In this document: positions 40,682 through 49,186 of the stretch, one piece after another
How the letters are laid out: each line of letters opens with the position of its first letter
Numbering within the stretch: position 1 is the first letter of the stretch
From: Streptomyces sp. Alt3
GTDB taxonomy: Bacteria; Actinomycetota; Actinomycetes; Streptomycetales; Streptomycetaceae
Length of the DNA stretch: 64,000 bases
Assembly: GCF_030719215.1 (NCBI RefSeq)
Contig: NZ_CP120983.1
Span: 5,394,001-5,458,000, forward strand
Direction: 5' to 3'
The notes under the pieces: model-generated
What the model saw: the letters and a program-made list of their open reading frames with translations, nothing else
Databases searched by the model: none
What the model was told of the DNA's origin: nothing
Translations under genes and position numbers: made by a program

Positions 40682-43600
40682 GGACCGGGCCTTCGGTGTC
40701 TCCTGGCCCCCGGGGCGCGCGTCCGTGCCGTCCGCCTCGACGGCGTACGCCTCGACCGACCAGAGCGAGTAGCCGTACTCCGTGGCCCGGCCGTCGCCCT
40801 GGACCCGGATGAAGCGGGTGTCCTTCGCGTCGGTCCGGACGCTCTCGCGCCCGCCCCCGCCGTCCGGCACGGTCGCCGCCGTACGCCAGGTGCGGCCGTC
40901 CGGGGAGACCTGCACGCGGTAGCGGGAGGCGTAGGCGTCCTGCCACCGCAGCACGACCTGGCCCAGCCGGACCGGGGCGGGCAGCTCGGCCTGCCACCAG
41001 GCGCCGTCCTCGGCGGGTGAGGACCAGCGGGTCTCCGGATCGCCGTCGGAGGCCGCCGAGGCCGGGAAGTCCGGGGTCTCGTCGCCCGACGAGGACGCCG
41101 TGGCCGTACGCATCAGATCGGGGCCCGCGGTGGGAGGGAAGGCCCGCACGGTCAGCGTGCTCTCCTCACCCCCGAAGCGCAGCGGCACCTCGTACTCACC
41201 GGCCGGGGTGTCGGCCGGGACGGTGATGTCCACGGGGATGTCGGTGCGCGAGCCGCCCGTCACCGTCGCCTGCTCCGGGACCTTCACCTCGATGCCCTCG
41301 GGGGCCTTCGCCGTGAGCCTGCCCTTCACCTCGCCGGGGCGCCCGCCCGCCAGCCGCGCCTCGACCCGCTGCGTACCGCCTCCGATCACGGCGTCCGTCC
41401 GGTCGCGGACGAGGGCGAGACGGGCAGCCGGCTCGTCCTCGAACCAGGGGACGAGCGCCCGCACCTCCGGGACCTCGTCGAAGGACGGGTGCGTGCCCGT
41501 GACCCCCGGGGCCGGGGGGCCGACCAGGACCGGACGGGCGGACGGCACACTGACCCGCAGCGCGTCCGCCCGCAGCCCCTTCGCCGCCGTCCGCGTCCAG
41601 CCCGCCGCCGACAGGGGGCCCAGGCCGCGCCAGCCCTCGCCGGGGACATGGGCCTCCAGGACCGCGTCCGCCGCCCCGTCGCCGGGCAGGGTCAGGGTGG
41701 TGACGGCCTCCAGCGGGCGTGCGCGGTCGAGGCGGAGGGTGTGGCCGTGGGCGTCACGGCTCGTCGTGCCCGTGTCGCGGCCGGTGCCGTTCCAGGCGTC
41801 AGCCTCCTCGACCACCCGCTTCAGGAACGGATCCAGGACGCCCTTGCCCACCGTCGCCGTGCTCGCCGCGATCTTCTCTCGCAGCGGTTCGAGCGCCAGC
41901 TGGGCCTTCCACGCGGCAGCCCCGTCGCCGCGCTCCTGCGCCCGCAGGAGGTCGACGGCGAGCTCGCCCGCCCTGCCGTACCGGGCCAGCTGTCCGCTCC
42001 ACGGCCGCACCTCGTCCTGGAGCCTGCCGTCCGCCGGGGTCCTCAGCCGCTCCGGGGCCTGCCGCATCACGCCGAAGGCGGCCCGCAGCTCACGTGAAGC
42101 CCTGTCGCGGGCCGCCCCGTCCGCCGTGTGCGCGGCCGGACGCGTCGCCCAGAACGCGGACAGCAGAGGCCGGAGGTACGCGGACTCGTCGCCGCCCAGC
42201 AGAGAGGTGGCGCTGTTGCCCGCCAGCGCCTCCAGGGCCGCCCGCGCGGTGGCGTCGCCGCCCGCCAGGTCCGCGATCGCCGCCCGCCAGGACTCCTGCG
42301 GCCGGTAGGCCTTCGGGTTCCAGGCGAAGTCGGCCGCCGTGAACAGCGGGATGCGGGACGCCGAGGGCTGCTCCATGGCGTTGGAGAGCAGCGCCGCGGA
42401 CCCCCCGGCCACGGCAGGGTCCCGCCCGGTGTACGGGCCGAGGAAGATCCGGTCCTGCGCGTAGTCGTTCACCGGGTAGTTGTCCATGGTGACCAGGGGA
42501 CGGCGGAAGGCCGCCCGCGCACCCGCCAGCTCCCGCCCGGTGATCGTCTTCGGCACCACCCCGACGCCGGTCCAGGCCACCTGCACCCGTTCGTCCAGCT
42601 CGGCGGCGAGCGCCGTGCGGTAGTCGGTGGCGCCGTCCTGGTAGAACTCGGTCGGCATCACCGACAGCGGCTCCGCGTCCGGGTGCCGGTCCGCGAGGTG
42701 CCGGGCGACCGCGCTCGCGACCCGTGCCTGCGCCCTGGCCGCGGCCTCGGGCCCGCTGCCGAACGTCTCCGCGTCCTCGTCGCAGTGCCACTCGCTGTAG
42801 CTGACGTTCTGGAACTGCAGCTGGAACGCCCGCACCCCCAGCGCCCACATCGCGTCGATCTTCCGGCTCAGCGCCCGCACGTCCGCGTCCGAGGTCATGC
42901 ACATCGCCTGCCCGGGGGAGACGGCCCAGCCCAGGGTCACGTGCTCGGCCCGCGCCTTCGCCGCCAGCGCACGGAAGTCGGCACGCTCGCCGGCCGGGTA
43001 GGGCTCGCGCCAGCGGGTCTGCCGGTAGGGGTCGTCGCCGGCCGCGTAGAGATAGCGGTTCTGCTTCGTGCGCCCCATGAAGCCGAGCTGCGCGAGCCGC
43101 TCCTCGCGGGTCCACGGCTGCCCGTAGAAGCCCTCGGTCGTCCCGCGTACGGCGGTACCCGGCCAGTCGCGGACCACGGCCCCGGCGACGGTCCCGTCCC
43201 GCACGAGCTGACGCAGGGTCTGGACGCCGTGGAACAGGCCGTCCTCGCCGACGCCGTCCAGCGCGATCACGGCGCGGCCGCCGGTCTCGCCCACGGCGAG
43301 GCGGTAGCCCCCGGACGGCAGATCGGCGCGTTCCGGCGCGCGCAGGGCCCGCAGGGCGTGGCCGGCGTCCGTGCCGCCGAGCCGGAGCACCGGCCCCCTG
43401 CCGGGCAGGGCGTCGTGCACCGTGCGCACGCCGGAGTCGCGCAGGAGGGCCCTGAGCGCCTCCACCGCGTACGGATCGGCCTCCGGGCCGGGCAGGAGGG
43501 TGACCTCCGTCCCCAGGGTGACGGCCCGCCCCGACGCCTCCGCGGACTGCGGGCGGGGCCAGACCGGAGGCAGTGGGGTGTCACCGGTGCGGTCCGCCGC

Positions 43601-43714
43601 TGTCGCGGCGGGGGTGACGGGGGCCGCCACGGCGGCCGGCACGAACGGGCCGAGCAGCCCGCCGATCACGGCGACGGCGACGGCCGTCGCATGCCTCCTG
43701 CGCCCGAGCTGCAC
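40673..43714 (-). CDS. Secreted GH84-like beta-N-acetylglucosaminidase-domain protein
   Basis: 1013 residues from GTG 43714, preferred because AAGGGG lies about 6 bp upstream and the product starts with a clean signal peptide (QLGRRRHATAVAVAVIGGLL, cleavage near VAAP); GTG 43735 adds 7 residues. A GH20b/GH84 N-terminal domain (about 40-185) is followed by the GH84 barrel with TTEGFYGQPWTREERL and KQNRYLYAAGDDPY, then helical and beta domains, and a C-terminal F5/8 type C (CBM32-like) domain of about 130 residues. Probably acts on extracellular GlcNAc glycans. At the position where GH84 enzymes carry the catalytic Asp pair the sequence reads FQLQFQNVSYSEWHC, so activity is uncertain. Confidence 0.87.
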   Translation of the reverse strand: MQLGRRRHATAVAVAVIGGLLGPFVPAAVAAPVTPAATAADRTGDTPLPPVWPRPQSAEASGRAVTLGTEVTLLPGPEADPYAVEALRALLRDSGVRTVHDALPGRGPVLRLGGTDAGHALRALRAPERADLPSGGYRLAVGETGGRAVIALDGVGEDGLFHGVQTLRQLVRDGTVAGAVVRDWPGTAVRGTTEGFYGQPWTREERLAQLGFMGRTKQNRYLYAAGDDPYRQTRWREPYPAGERADFRALAAKARAEHVTLGWAVSPGQAMCMTSDADVRALSRKIDAMWALGVRAFQLQFQNVSYSEWHCDEDAETFGSGPEAAARAQARVASAVARHLADRHPDAEPLSVMPTEFYQDGATDYRTALAAELDERVQVAWTGVGVVPKTITGRELAGARAAFRRPLVTMDNYPVNDYAQDRIFLGPYTGRDPAVAGGSAALLSNAMEQPSASRIPLFTAADFAWNPKAYRPQESWRAAIADLAGGDATARAALEALAGNSATSLLGGDESAYLRPLLSAFWATRPAAHTADGAARDRASRELRAAFGVMRQAPERLRTPADGRLQDEVRPWSGQLARYGRAGELAVDLLRAQERGDGAAAWKAQLALEPLREKIAASTATVGKGVLDPFLKRVVEEADAWNGTGRDTGTTSRDAHGHTLRLDRARPLEAVTTLTLPGDGAADAVLEAHVPGEGWRGLGPLSAAGWTRTAAKGLRADALRVSVPSARPVLVGPPAPGVTGTHPSFDEVPEVRALVPWFEDEPAARLALVRDRTDAVIGGGTQRVEARLAGGRPGEVKGRLTAKAPEGIEVKVPEQATVTGGSRTDIPVDITVPADTPAGEYEVPLRFGGEESTLTVRAFPPTAGPDLMRTATASSSGDETPDFPASAASDGDPETRWSSPAEDGAWWQAELPAPVRLGQVVLRWQDAYASRYRVQVSPDGRTWRTAATVPDGGGGRESVRTDAKDTRFIRVQGDGRATEYGYSLWSVEAYAVEADGTDARPGGQETPKARSSG

Positions 43715-43735
43715 GCCGTACCCCTTCGTCCTCAC

Positions 43736-44064
43736 TCAGGTCCGGCGTCCGGACCGGGCCCCCGGTCCGAGCGGGACCGTTGCCCCGGCAATGACGTCCG
43801 AGCCCACCACCCGCGCGCGGAGGTGTCAATGCACATGGCCGTTACGTCGGATATGCCTGATGTGCTGCAGGGTGTGGAGTGTGGGTGTTCGGGGAAGAGT
43901 TGCCGAGTGGCCGAAAACCACGCATACCCGGCGAGTGCGGGAACGTGATGTGACCCACGGCACGTTGGGCTCGTTAGTCATAACGCCTATGTCACGTCCA
44001 CGCCTGCACCCGCCCCCGCTGGGTAGGCCTGCTGTGTCCTGTTGTCCATGGCCAGGAGGCCAAC
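43736..44064. other. Upstream region of the malQ unit, no gene seen
   Basis: 329 bp between the GH84 gene and the small ORF before malQ. It is less GC-rich than its surroundings. An inverted repeat AACGTG/CACGTT with a 13-base spacer lies about 43942-43966 and could be an operator. GTTAGTCATAACGCCTAT near 43973 is a candidate -10 region. GTTGCCGAGTGGCCGAAA near 43899 mimics a tRNA D arm but has no T arm. Confidence 0.5.
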
Positions 44065-44397
44065 GTGCCCGCATCCGCGCAGCTTCTGCTCTCCGCCCTC
44101 TCCAAACAGGTACCGAGCCCCATGGATCCCGATCCGCTGGCAGGTAAGACGTCCCCCGACTTCACCGCCCCTCCGATGATCAGCGAGCTGCCGCTCGCCG
44201 ACGTGTCCCCTTTGACCGGCGAGCCCGCGTTCGCCGACAGCGCCCCGCTCATCAGTGAGCCCCCGCTCACCAGCGAGCCTCCGCTCGCCGACGCAACACC
44301 CCTCACGAGCGAGCCACCGCTCGCCGCCGTCGCCCCTCTGACCAGCGAGCCGACAGCACCCGGCACCGCGGGGGGCATGGAGTCCCCAGGAGTCTGA
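44065..44397 (+). CDS. Small Pro/Ser-rich repeat ORF abutting malQ
   Basis: 110 codons from GTG 44065 with an AGGAGG ribosome site at 44053-44058, ending in TGA directly before the malQ ATG (TGAATG). The protein is mostly degenerate repeats of the type PLTSEPPLA (PLISEPPL, PLTSEPPLADATPL, PLTSEPPLAAV), with a short N-terminal segment PASAQLLLSALSKQVPSP. No signal peptide or known domain. Good ribosome site and zero-gap coupling argue for translation, either as a leader that sets malQ expression or as a true small protein. The opposite strand is also open through this region, which lowers certainty. Confidence 0.6.
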   Translation: MPASAQLLLSALSKQVPSPMDPDPLAGKTSPDFTAPPMISELPLADVSPLTGEPAFADSAPLISEPPLTSEPPLADATPLTSEPPLAAVAPLTSEPTAPGTAGGMESPGV

Positions 44398-46545
44398 ATG
44401 GGCTTGTCCCGGCTCGCCGCACTGCACGGCGTCGCCACCTCCTTCTCCCCGTCCGCGGACGTCACGGTGTCCGTCCCCGACGACACGGTCACCGCCGTGC
44501 TCGCCGCGCTGGGCGTCGACGCCGCCACACCCGCCGACGTACGGAGATCGCTCGCCGCAGCCGAATCGGCGGCGGCCTCCCGACTGCTCCCGCCGACGGT
44601 GGTGGCCTGGTCGGGGGAGCCGCTGCCGGACGCGCTCACCGCGCTGCCGCCCGGCGCACTCCTCACGGTCGAGCCCGAACCGGGGACCACCGGCGCATCC
44701 CGGCCCCTGCGCATGCGGGTCCTGCCCGCCCCCGCACCCGTCGAGAACGCGCCGAGGACGCCCGCCTGGTGGGCCGAACCGCCCCTGGGCGTCCACCGGC
44801 TGACCGTCCGTACCCCGGACCACCGCCACATCACCGCCACGCTCGTCGTCGCTCCGGACCGCGTACCCCAGCCGCCTCCGCGCACGCACGGATTCCTCGT
44901 CCAGCTCTACTCGATGCTCTCCGCCCGCTCCTGGGGCATGGGGGACCTCGCGGACCTGGCCGACCTCGCCGCCTGGGCGGGACGGACCCTGGGCAGCGGA
45001 TTCGTCCAGGTCAACCCGCTGCACGCCGCCGTACCGGGCAGACCGACCGACCCGTCCCCGTACCGCCCCTCCTCGCGCCGCTTCCCCGATCCCGTCCATC
45101 TGCACATCGAGTCGATCCCCGAGTACGGCCATGTCGGCGAGCCCGGCAGAGCGGCCCTGGACGACCTGCGCCAGGAAGCCGCGGCGCTGCGCGAGGCCGT
45201 GCTGAACAAGGGCGCGCTGATCGACCGTGACGCCGTCTGGGCACTGAAGAAGCAGGCCCTGGAGATCGTCCACGAGGTCCCCCTGACTCCCGGCCGCCGC
45301 GCCGCCTACTGCGACTTCCTCGCCGCACAGGGGCAGGCCCTGGAGGACCACGCCCTGTGGTACGCCCTGGCCGAGGTCCACGGACCGCAGTGGCGCGCCT
45401 GGCCCGAAGGGCTGCGCGACCCCCGCTCCCCGCAGAGCGCCCGGGCCCGCACCGACCTGCTCGACCGGGTCGACTTCCACTGCCGGCTCGCCTGGCTCAC
45501 GGACACCCAGCTCGCCACCGCGCAGAGCGCCGCCCGGGAGTCCGGGATGCCCGTCGGGATCGTCCACGACCTCGCCGTCGGCGTACACCCCGACGGCGCC
45601 GACACCTGGGCGCAGCAGGACGCGTTCGCCCGGGGCATGTCCGTCGGCGCGCCCCCCGACGCCTTCAACGCCCACGGTCAGGACTGGGGACTGCCCCCCT
45701 GGCGCCCCGACGCCCTCGCGGCGTTGGGGTACGCCCCCTACCGGGACCTCCTGCGTGGCCTCCTCGCCCACGCCGGGGCCCTGCGCATCGACCACGTCAT
45801 GGGCCTCTTCCGGCTCTGGTGGGTCCCCGAGGGGCTCCCGCCCACCGAGGGCGCCTACGTCACCCAGGACGCCGAGGCGATGCTCGCCGTCCTCGTCCTG
45901 GAGGCGCACCGGGCGGGTGCCGTCGTCATAGGGGAGGACCTCGGCACCGTCGAGCCCGGCGTACGCGAGGCGCTCGCCCGGCGCGGGGTGCTCGGCACCT
46001 CCGTGCTCTGGTTCGAGCGTGACTGGGCGGGGAACGGGCGCCCGCTCGCCCCCGGGACGTGGCGCGAGGGCTGCGTGGCGACGGCGACCACCCACGACCT
46101 GCCCTCCACCGCCGCGAGGCTGACGGGCGAACATGTGACGCTCCGCCACCGGCTCGGTCTGCTGACCCGCCCCCTGGAGCAGGAGCTGGCCGAGGACGCC
46201 GCCGACACCGCGGAATGGCTCGCCTACCTGGCCCGGCTCCGGCTGCTGCCCGAGGGTGAGGGGGACGAGGAGGCGGCCGTCCGCGCCGTCCACCGCTTCC
46301 TGCGGAGCACCCCGGCCCTGATGTCCGGCGTCTGGCTCCCGGACACCGTGGGTGACCGCCGTCCGCAGAACCTGCCCGGGACCTGGGACCAGTACCCCAA
46401 CTGGCGCCTGCCCGTCGCCGACGCGGAAGGCCACCCCGTCACCCTGGAGGAGATCACCGCCTCGCCCCGGCTGCACCGGCTGATGGCCGTCCTGACGGGG
46501 GGTCCGGAGTCCCGTACGGCACCCCCGGGCGCGCGCCCCTCGTAG
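44398..46545 (+). CDS. malQ: 4-alpha-glucanotransferase (amylomaltase, GH77)
   Basis: 715 residues from ATG 44398, with AGGAG 5 bp upstream. A 170-residue N-terminal domain typical of actinobacterial MalQ precedes the GH77 barrel (GFLVQLYSMLSARSWGMGDL). Catalytic region: LRIDHVMGLFRLWWVPEG (nucleophile Asp), VVIGEDLGTVEPG (acid/base Glu) and ATTHDLPSTAARL (third Asp). It transfers maltooligosaccharide units in cytoplasmic maltose/glycogen metabolism. No other mal gene is adjacent. The upstream small ORF is fused stop-to-start, suggesting translational coupling. Confidence 0.95.
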   Translation: MGLSRLAALHGVATSFSPSADVTVSVPDDTVTAVLAALGVDAATPADVRRSLAAAESAAASRLLPPTVVAWSGEPLPDALTALPPGALLTVEPEPGTTGASRPLRMRVLPAPAPVENAPRTPAWWAEPPLGVHRLTVRTPDHRHITATLVVAPDRVPQPPPRTHGFLVQLYSMLSARSWGMGDLADLADLAAWAGRTLGSGFVQVNPLHAAVPGRPTDPSPYRPSSRRFPDPVHLHIESIPEYGHVGEPGRAALDDLRQEAAALREAVLNKGALIDRDAVWALKKQALEIVHEVPLTPGRRAAYCDFLAAQGQALEDHALWYALAEVHGPQWRAWPEGLRDPRSPQSARARTDLLDRVDFHCRLAWLTDTQLATAQSAARESGMPVGIVHDLAVGVHPDGADTWAQQDAFARGMSVGAPPDAFNAHGQDWGLPPWRPDALAALGYAPYRDLLRGLLAHAGALRIDHVMGLFRLWWVPEGLPPTEGAYVTQDAEAMLAVLVLEAHRAGAVVIGEDLGTVEPGVREALARRGVLGTSVLWFERDWAGNGRPLAPGTWREGCVATATTHDLPSTAARLTGEHVTLRHRLGLLTRPLEQELAEDAADTAEWLAYLARLRLLPEGEGDEEAAVRAVHRFLRSTPALMSGVWLPDTVGDRRPQNLPGTWDQYPNWRLPVADAEGHPVTLEEITASPRLHRLMAVLTGGPESRTAPPGARPS

Positions 46546-46565
46546 GCGTTCGCTACGTTTGCACC

Positions 46566-46796
46566 GTGGACAAGAAGAACGCTATGCGCGCCGGCGCCGT
46601 CGCGGCCGGTACGACGCTGATGATGCTGCTCATGTCGTCCCCGGCGCTCGCGCTCACCCGCGACGACGGTGACGACCCGGGGCCGGGGCTGAACGTGCTG
46701 GAGACCCTCGGTCTCTACGTCGCGCTGCCGATCGTCCTGTTCCTGGTGATCGCGGGCCTCGTGATGGTCCTCGACAAGTCCGAGAAGCAGGCCTAG
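46566..46796 (+). CDS. Small membrane protein of unknown function
   Basis: 76 residues from GTG 46566. A signal peptide (RAGAVAAGTTLMMLLMSSPA, cleavage after LAL), a short Asp/Gly-rich external stretch (TRDDGDDPGPG) and one C-terminal membrane segment (LGLYVALPIVLFLVIAGLVM) ending in a basic/acidic tail (DKSEKQA). Small proteins of this layout are conserved near malQ in Streptomyces as far as I recall, but no function is known. Starts 20 bp after malQ, so probably cotranscribed; a terminator follows. Confidence 0.82.
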   Translation: MDKKNAMRAGAVAAGTTLMMLLMSSPALALTRDDGDDPGPGLNVLETLGLYVALPIVLFLVIAGLVMVLDKSEKQA

Positions 46797-46808
46797 GGAA
46801 TTCTCCCG

Positions 46809-46844
46809 GGTGCGCCGCCGGTACTCCGTACCGCGCGGCGCACC
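46809..46844 (+). terminator. Terminator of the malQ operon
   Basis: GGTGCGCCGC/CGGTAC at 46809-46824 pairs with GTACCG/GCGGCGCACC at 46828-46844, 16 bp with a single-base bulge and a 3-base loop, 12 bp after the small membrane protein stop. Confidence 0.85.
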
Positions 46845-46874
46845 GGCGTGTCCGGACCCCGGTAGGTTGCGGGC

Positions 46875-47810
46875 ATGACCGAGTGGGACGTCAAGAAGCT
46901 CCGCATCCTGCGCACCCTGCGCGACCGGGGGACCGTCACCGCCGCCGCCGAAGCCCTCCGTATGACGCCGTCCGCCGTCTCGCAGCAGCTCACCAACCTC
47001 GCCGGGCAGCTCGGGGTACAGCTGCTGGAGGCGCAGGGGCGCCGCGTGCGGCTCACCGACGCCGCGCACCTGGTGCTGCGGCACGCCGAGGCGGTCTTCG
47101 CCCAGCTGGAGCGGGCCGACGCCGAACTCACCGGCTATCTGCGGGGCGAGGCGGGCCAGGTGCGTGTCGGCGCCTTCTCGACCGCCGTGCCCGCCCTCGT
47201 GGTGCCCGCCGTGCGGCTGCTGGGCGCCGAGGGGCGTCCCGGACCCCAGGTGCGCGTACGTGAGGCGGAGGCGGCCCAGGCCTTCGAGCTGCTGTCGGCC
47301 GGTGAGGTGGACCTGGCGCTCTCCCTGGCGGCGCACGCCCCGACGGCCCGGGACCCCCGCTTCACCCTGCTGCCGCTCCTCGCCGACCCGTTGGACGTGG
47401 CGCTGCCCGCCGGTCACCGCCTCGCCGGAGCGCCCGCCCTGCGGCTCGCGGACCTCTCGCAGGAGCCCTGGATCTTCGGCGGGTCCGGCCCCTGGTCGGA
47501 GATCACCACCGCCGCGTGCGAGGCCGCCGGCTTCGTTCCCGAGCAGGCCCACAGCGCCGCCGGCTGGACAGCCATCCTCGCCATGGTGCGGGCGTCCATG
47601 GGCGTCGCGCTGGTCCCCCGGATGGTCTCCGCATCCGACCGGCCGCACCACGGCGTGGCCATGCGGGTCCTGGAGGCGGACCGGCCCTGTCGCCATGTGG
47701 TGGCGGCCGTACGGCAGGGCGCCGAAGACGGCCCCGCGGTCGCCCGGGTGCTGAGCGCGCTCCAGCAGGTGGCGGCCGCTTCCGGTCGGCCCACCGTTAA
47801 GCAGGGCTGA
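46875..47810 (+). CDS. LysR-family transcriptional regulator
   Basis: 311 residues from ATG 46875. N-terminal winged HTH (residues 5-64: LRILRTLRDRGTVTAAAEAL, MTPSAVSQQLTNLAGQLGVQ) and a LysR substrate-binding domain (GQVRVGAFSTAVPALVVPAV, GEVDLALSLAAHAP). Unusually for LysR proteins it is not divergent from a target but reads in the same direction as allantoicase 59 bp downstream. It may control that gene or itself through sites in the gap; the target is not certain. Confidence 0.92.
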   Translation: MTEWDVKKLRILRTLRDRGTVTAAAEALRMTPSAVSQQLTNLAGQLGVQLLEAQGRRVRLTDAAHLVLRHAEAVFAQLERADAELTGYLRGEAGQVRVGAFSTAVPALVVPAVRLLGAEGRPGPQVRVREAEAAQAFELLSAGEVDLALSLAAHAPTARDPRFTLLPLLADPLDVALPAGHRLAGAPALRLADLSQEPWIFGGSGPWSEITTAACEAAGFVPEQAHSAAGWTAILAMVRASMGVALVPRMVSASDRPHHGVAMRVLEADRPCRHVVAAVRQGAEDGPAVARVLSALQQVAAASGRPTVKQG

Positions 47811-47820
47811 AAGAACCGTA

Positions 47821-47832
47821 CGAAAACTTTCG
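47821..47832 (+). promoter_or_regulatory. Palindromic operator candidate before allantoicase
   Basis: CGAAAACTTTCG (CGAAA/TTTCG arms, 2-base centre) stands out as AT-rich in high-GC DNA and lies 37 bp upstream of the allantoicase start. Candidate site for a purine/allantoin regulator or the upstream LysR protein. Confidence 0.45.
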
Positions 47833-47869
47833 ATGGACCTGATCGTTGTCGCGGCGGCACAGTGGGCCC

Positions 47870-49015
47870 ATGCCCACCGACGAGAACCAGACGGAGCTTT
47901 CTCCCAGCGACCCGCACGCCAACGACGCGGCCCCCTACGGCGGTGGTGACCCCTACGCCGACTACCGCGCGGGCGACTTCCCCTTCACCGAACTGGTCGA
48001 CCTCGCGGACCGCCGCCTCGGCGCCGGAGTGATCGCGGCGAACGACGAGTTCTTCGCAGAGCGCGAGAACCTCCTGATCCGGGAACCCGCCGTCTTCGAC
48101 CCCGAGCGCTTCGGCCACAAGGGCAAGATCATGGACGGCTGGGAGACCCGCCGCCGCCGGGGCACGGACGCGGAGCACCCCTTCCCGGCCCCCGAGGACC
48201 ACGACTGGGCGATCGTCCGACTGGGCACGCCCGGAATCATCCGCGGCGTCGTCGTCGACACCGCACACTTCCGCGGCAACTACCCGCAGCGCGTCTCCGT
48301 CCAGGCGACGGCCGTGGAAGGCGCCCCCGGCCCCGCGGAGCTCCTCGCCGACGACGTGAAGTGGGAGGAGCTCGTCCCGCCCACCCCCGTGCGCGGCCAC
48401 GCCGCCAACGGCTTCGAGGTCACCGGGGGCCGCCGCTGGACGCACCTGCGGATCTGCCAGCACCCGGACGGCGGAATCGCCCGCCTCCGTGTCCACGGCG
48501 AGGTCGTCCCCGACCCGGCCTGGCTCGCCGCGCTGGGCACGATCGACCTGATCTCGATCCTCAACGGCGGCATGTACGAGGACGCCTCGGACCGCTTCTA
48601 CTCCTCGCCGGCCCAGATCATCCTGCCCGGCACCTCCCGCAAGATGGACGACGGCTGGGAGAACCGCCGCCGCCGGGTCCGCGACACGAACGACTGGGTC
48701 CGCTTCCGTCTGCCCGCCCAGGGCGCGGTGCGCGCGGTCGAGATCGACACCGCCTACCTCAAGGGCAACGCGGCCGGCTGGGCCGGCCTCCACGGCCGCG
48801 ACGGCGACACGGGCGAATGGTTCGAGATCCTGCCCCGAACCCGGCTCCAGCCCGACACCCTCCACCGCTTCGTCCTCGACACCGAGGCCGTGGTCACCCA
48901 CGTACGCCTGGACGCCTACCCCGACGGCGGGGTGGCCCGGATGCGCCTCCACGGCTCGCTGACGGAGGCGGGCGCGGCCGAACTGGCCCGCCGCCACCAG
49001 GAGTCCGGCGCCTGA
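47870..49015 (+). CDS. alc: Allantoicase
   Basis: 381 residues from ATG 47870 (PTDENQTELSPSD); an in-frame TTG at 47846 is an alternative. Two tandem jelly-roll allantoicase repeats: LVDLADRRLGAGVIAANDEF, KIMDGWETRRRRG and GVVVDTAHFRGNYPQRV in the first; LISILNGGMYEDASDRFY, KMDDGWENRRRRV and VEIDTAYLKGNAAGW in the second. The enzyme hydrolyses allantoate to ureidoglycolate and urea in purine degradation. No allantoinase or other purine gene is near, so this copy is separated from its pathway partners. A strong bidirectional terminator follows. Confidence 0.93.
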   Translation: MPTDENQTELSPSDPHANDAAPYGGGDPYADYRAGDFPFTELVDLADRRLGAGVIAANDEFFAERENLLIREPAVFDPERFGHKGKIMDGWETRRRRGTDAEHPFPAPEDHDWAIVRLGTPGIIRGVVVDTAHFRGNYPQRVSVQATAVEGAPGPAELLADDVKWEELVPPTPVRGHAANGFEVTGGRRWTHLRICQHPDGGIARLRVHGEVVPDPAWLAALGTIDLISILNGGMYEDASDRFYSSPAQIILPGTSRKMDDGWENRRRRVRDTNDWVRFRLPAQGAVRAVEIDTAYLKGNAAGWAGLHGRDGDTGEWFEILPRTRLQPDTLHRFVLDTEAVVTHVRLDAYPDGGVARMRLHGSLTEAGAAELARRHQESGA

Positions 49016-49128
49016 TGCCCCCGCCCGGCGGACGGCTGCGCAACCGCGCCCGCCCGCCGGGCGGCTTCCAGCGGTCACCACGTCCCAAACCACGGTGAAC
49101 CCCGGGCGTCCGCGCCCGTCCCCACGCA

Positions 49129-49169
49129 CGACGAAGGGGGCGCCCCCGCAGGAGGCGCCCCCTTCGTCG
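49129..49169. terminator. Bidirectional terminator between allantoicase and pepN
   Basis: CGACGAAGGGGGCGCC (49129-49144) and GGCGCCCCCTTCGTCG (49154-49169) form a perfect 16-bp stem with a 9-base loop between two convergent genes. Confidence 0.88.
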
Positions 49170-49186
49170 CGTGTACCGCAGGACCG

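Noticed and set aside
43890..43930. Possible class II tRNA (GTTGCCGAGTGGCCGAAA)
   Set aside because: Only a D-arm-like string; no matching acceptor stem, anticodon arm or T arm downstream.
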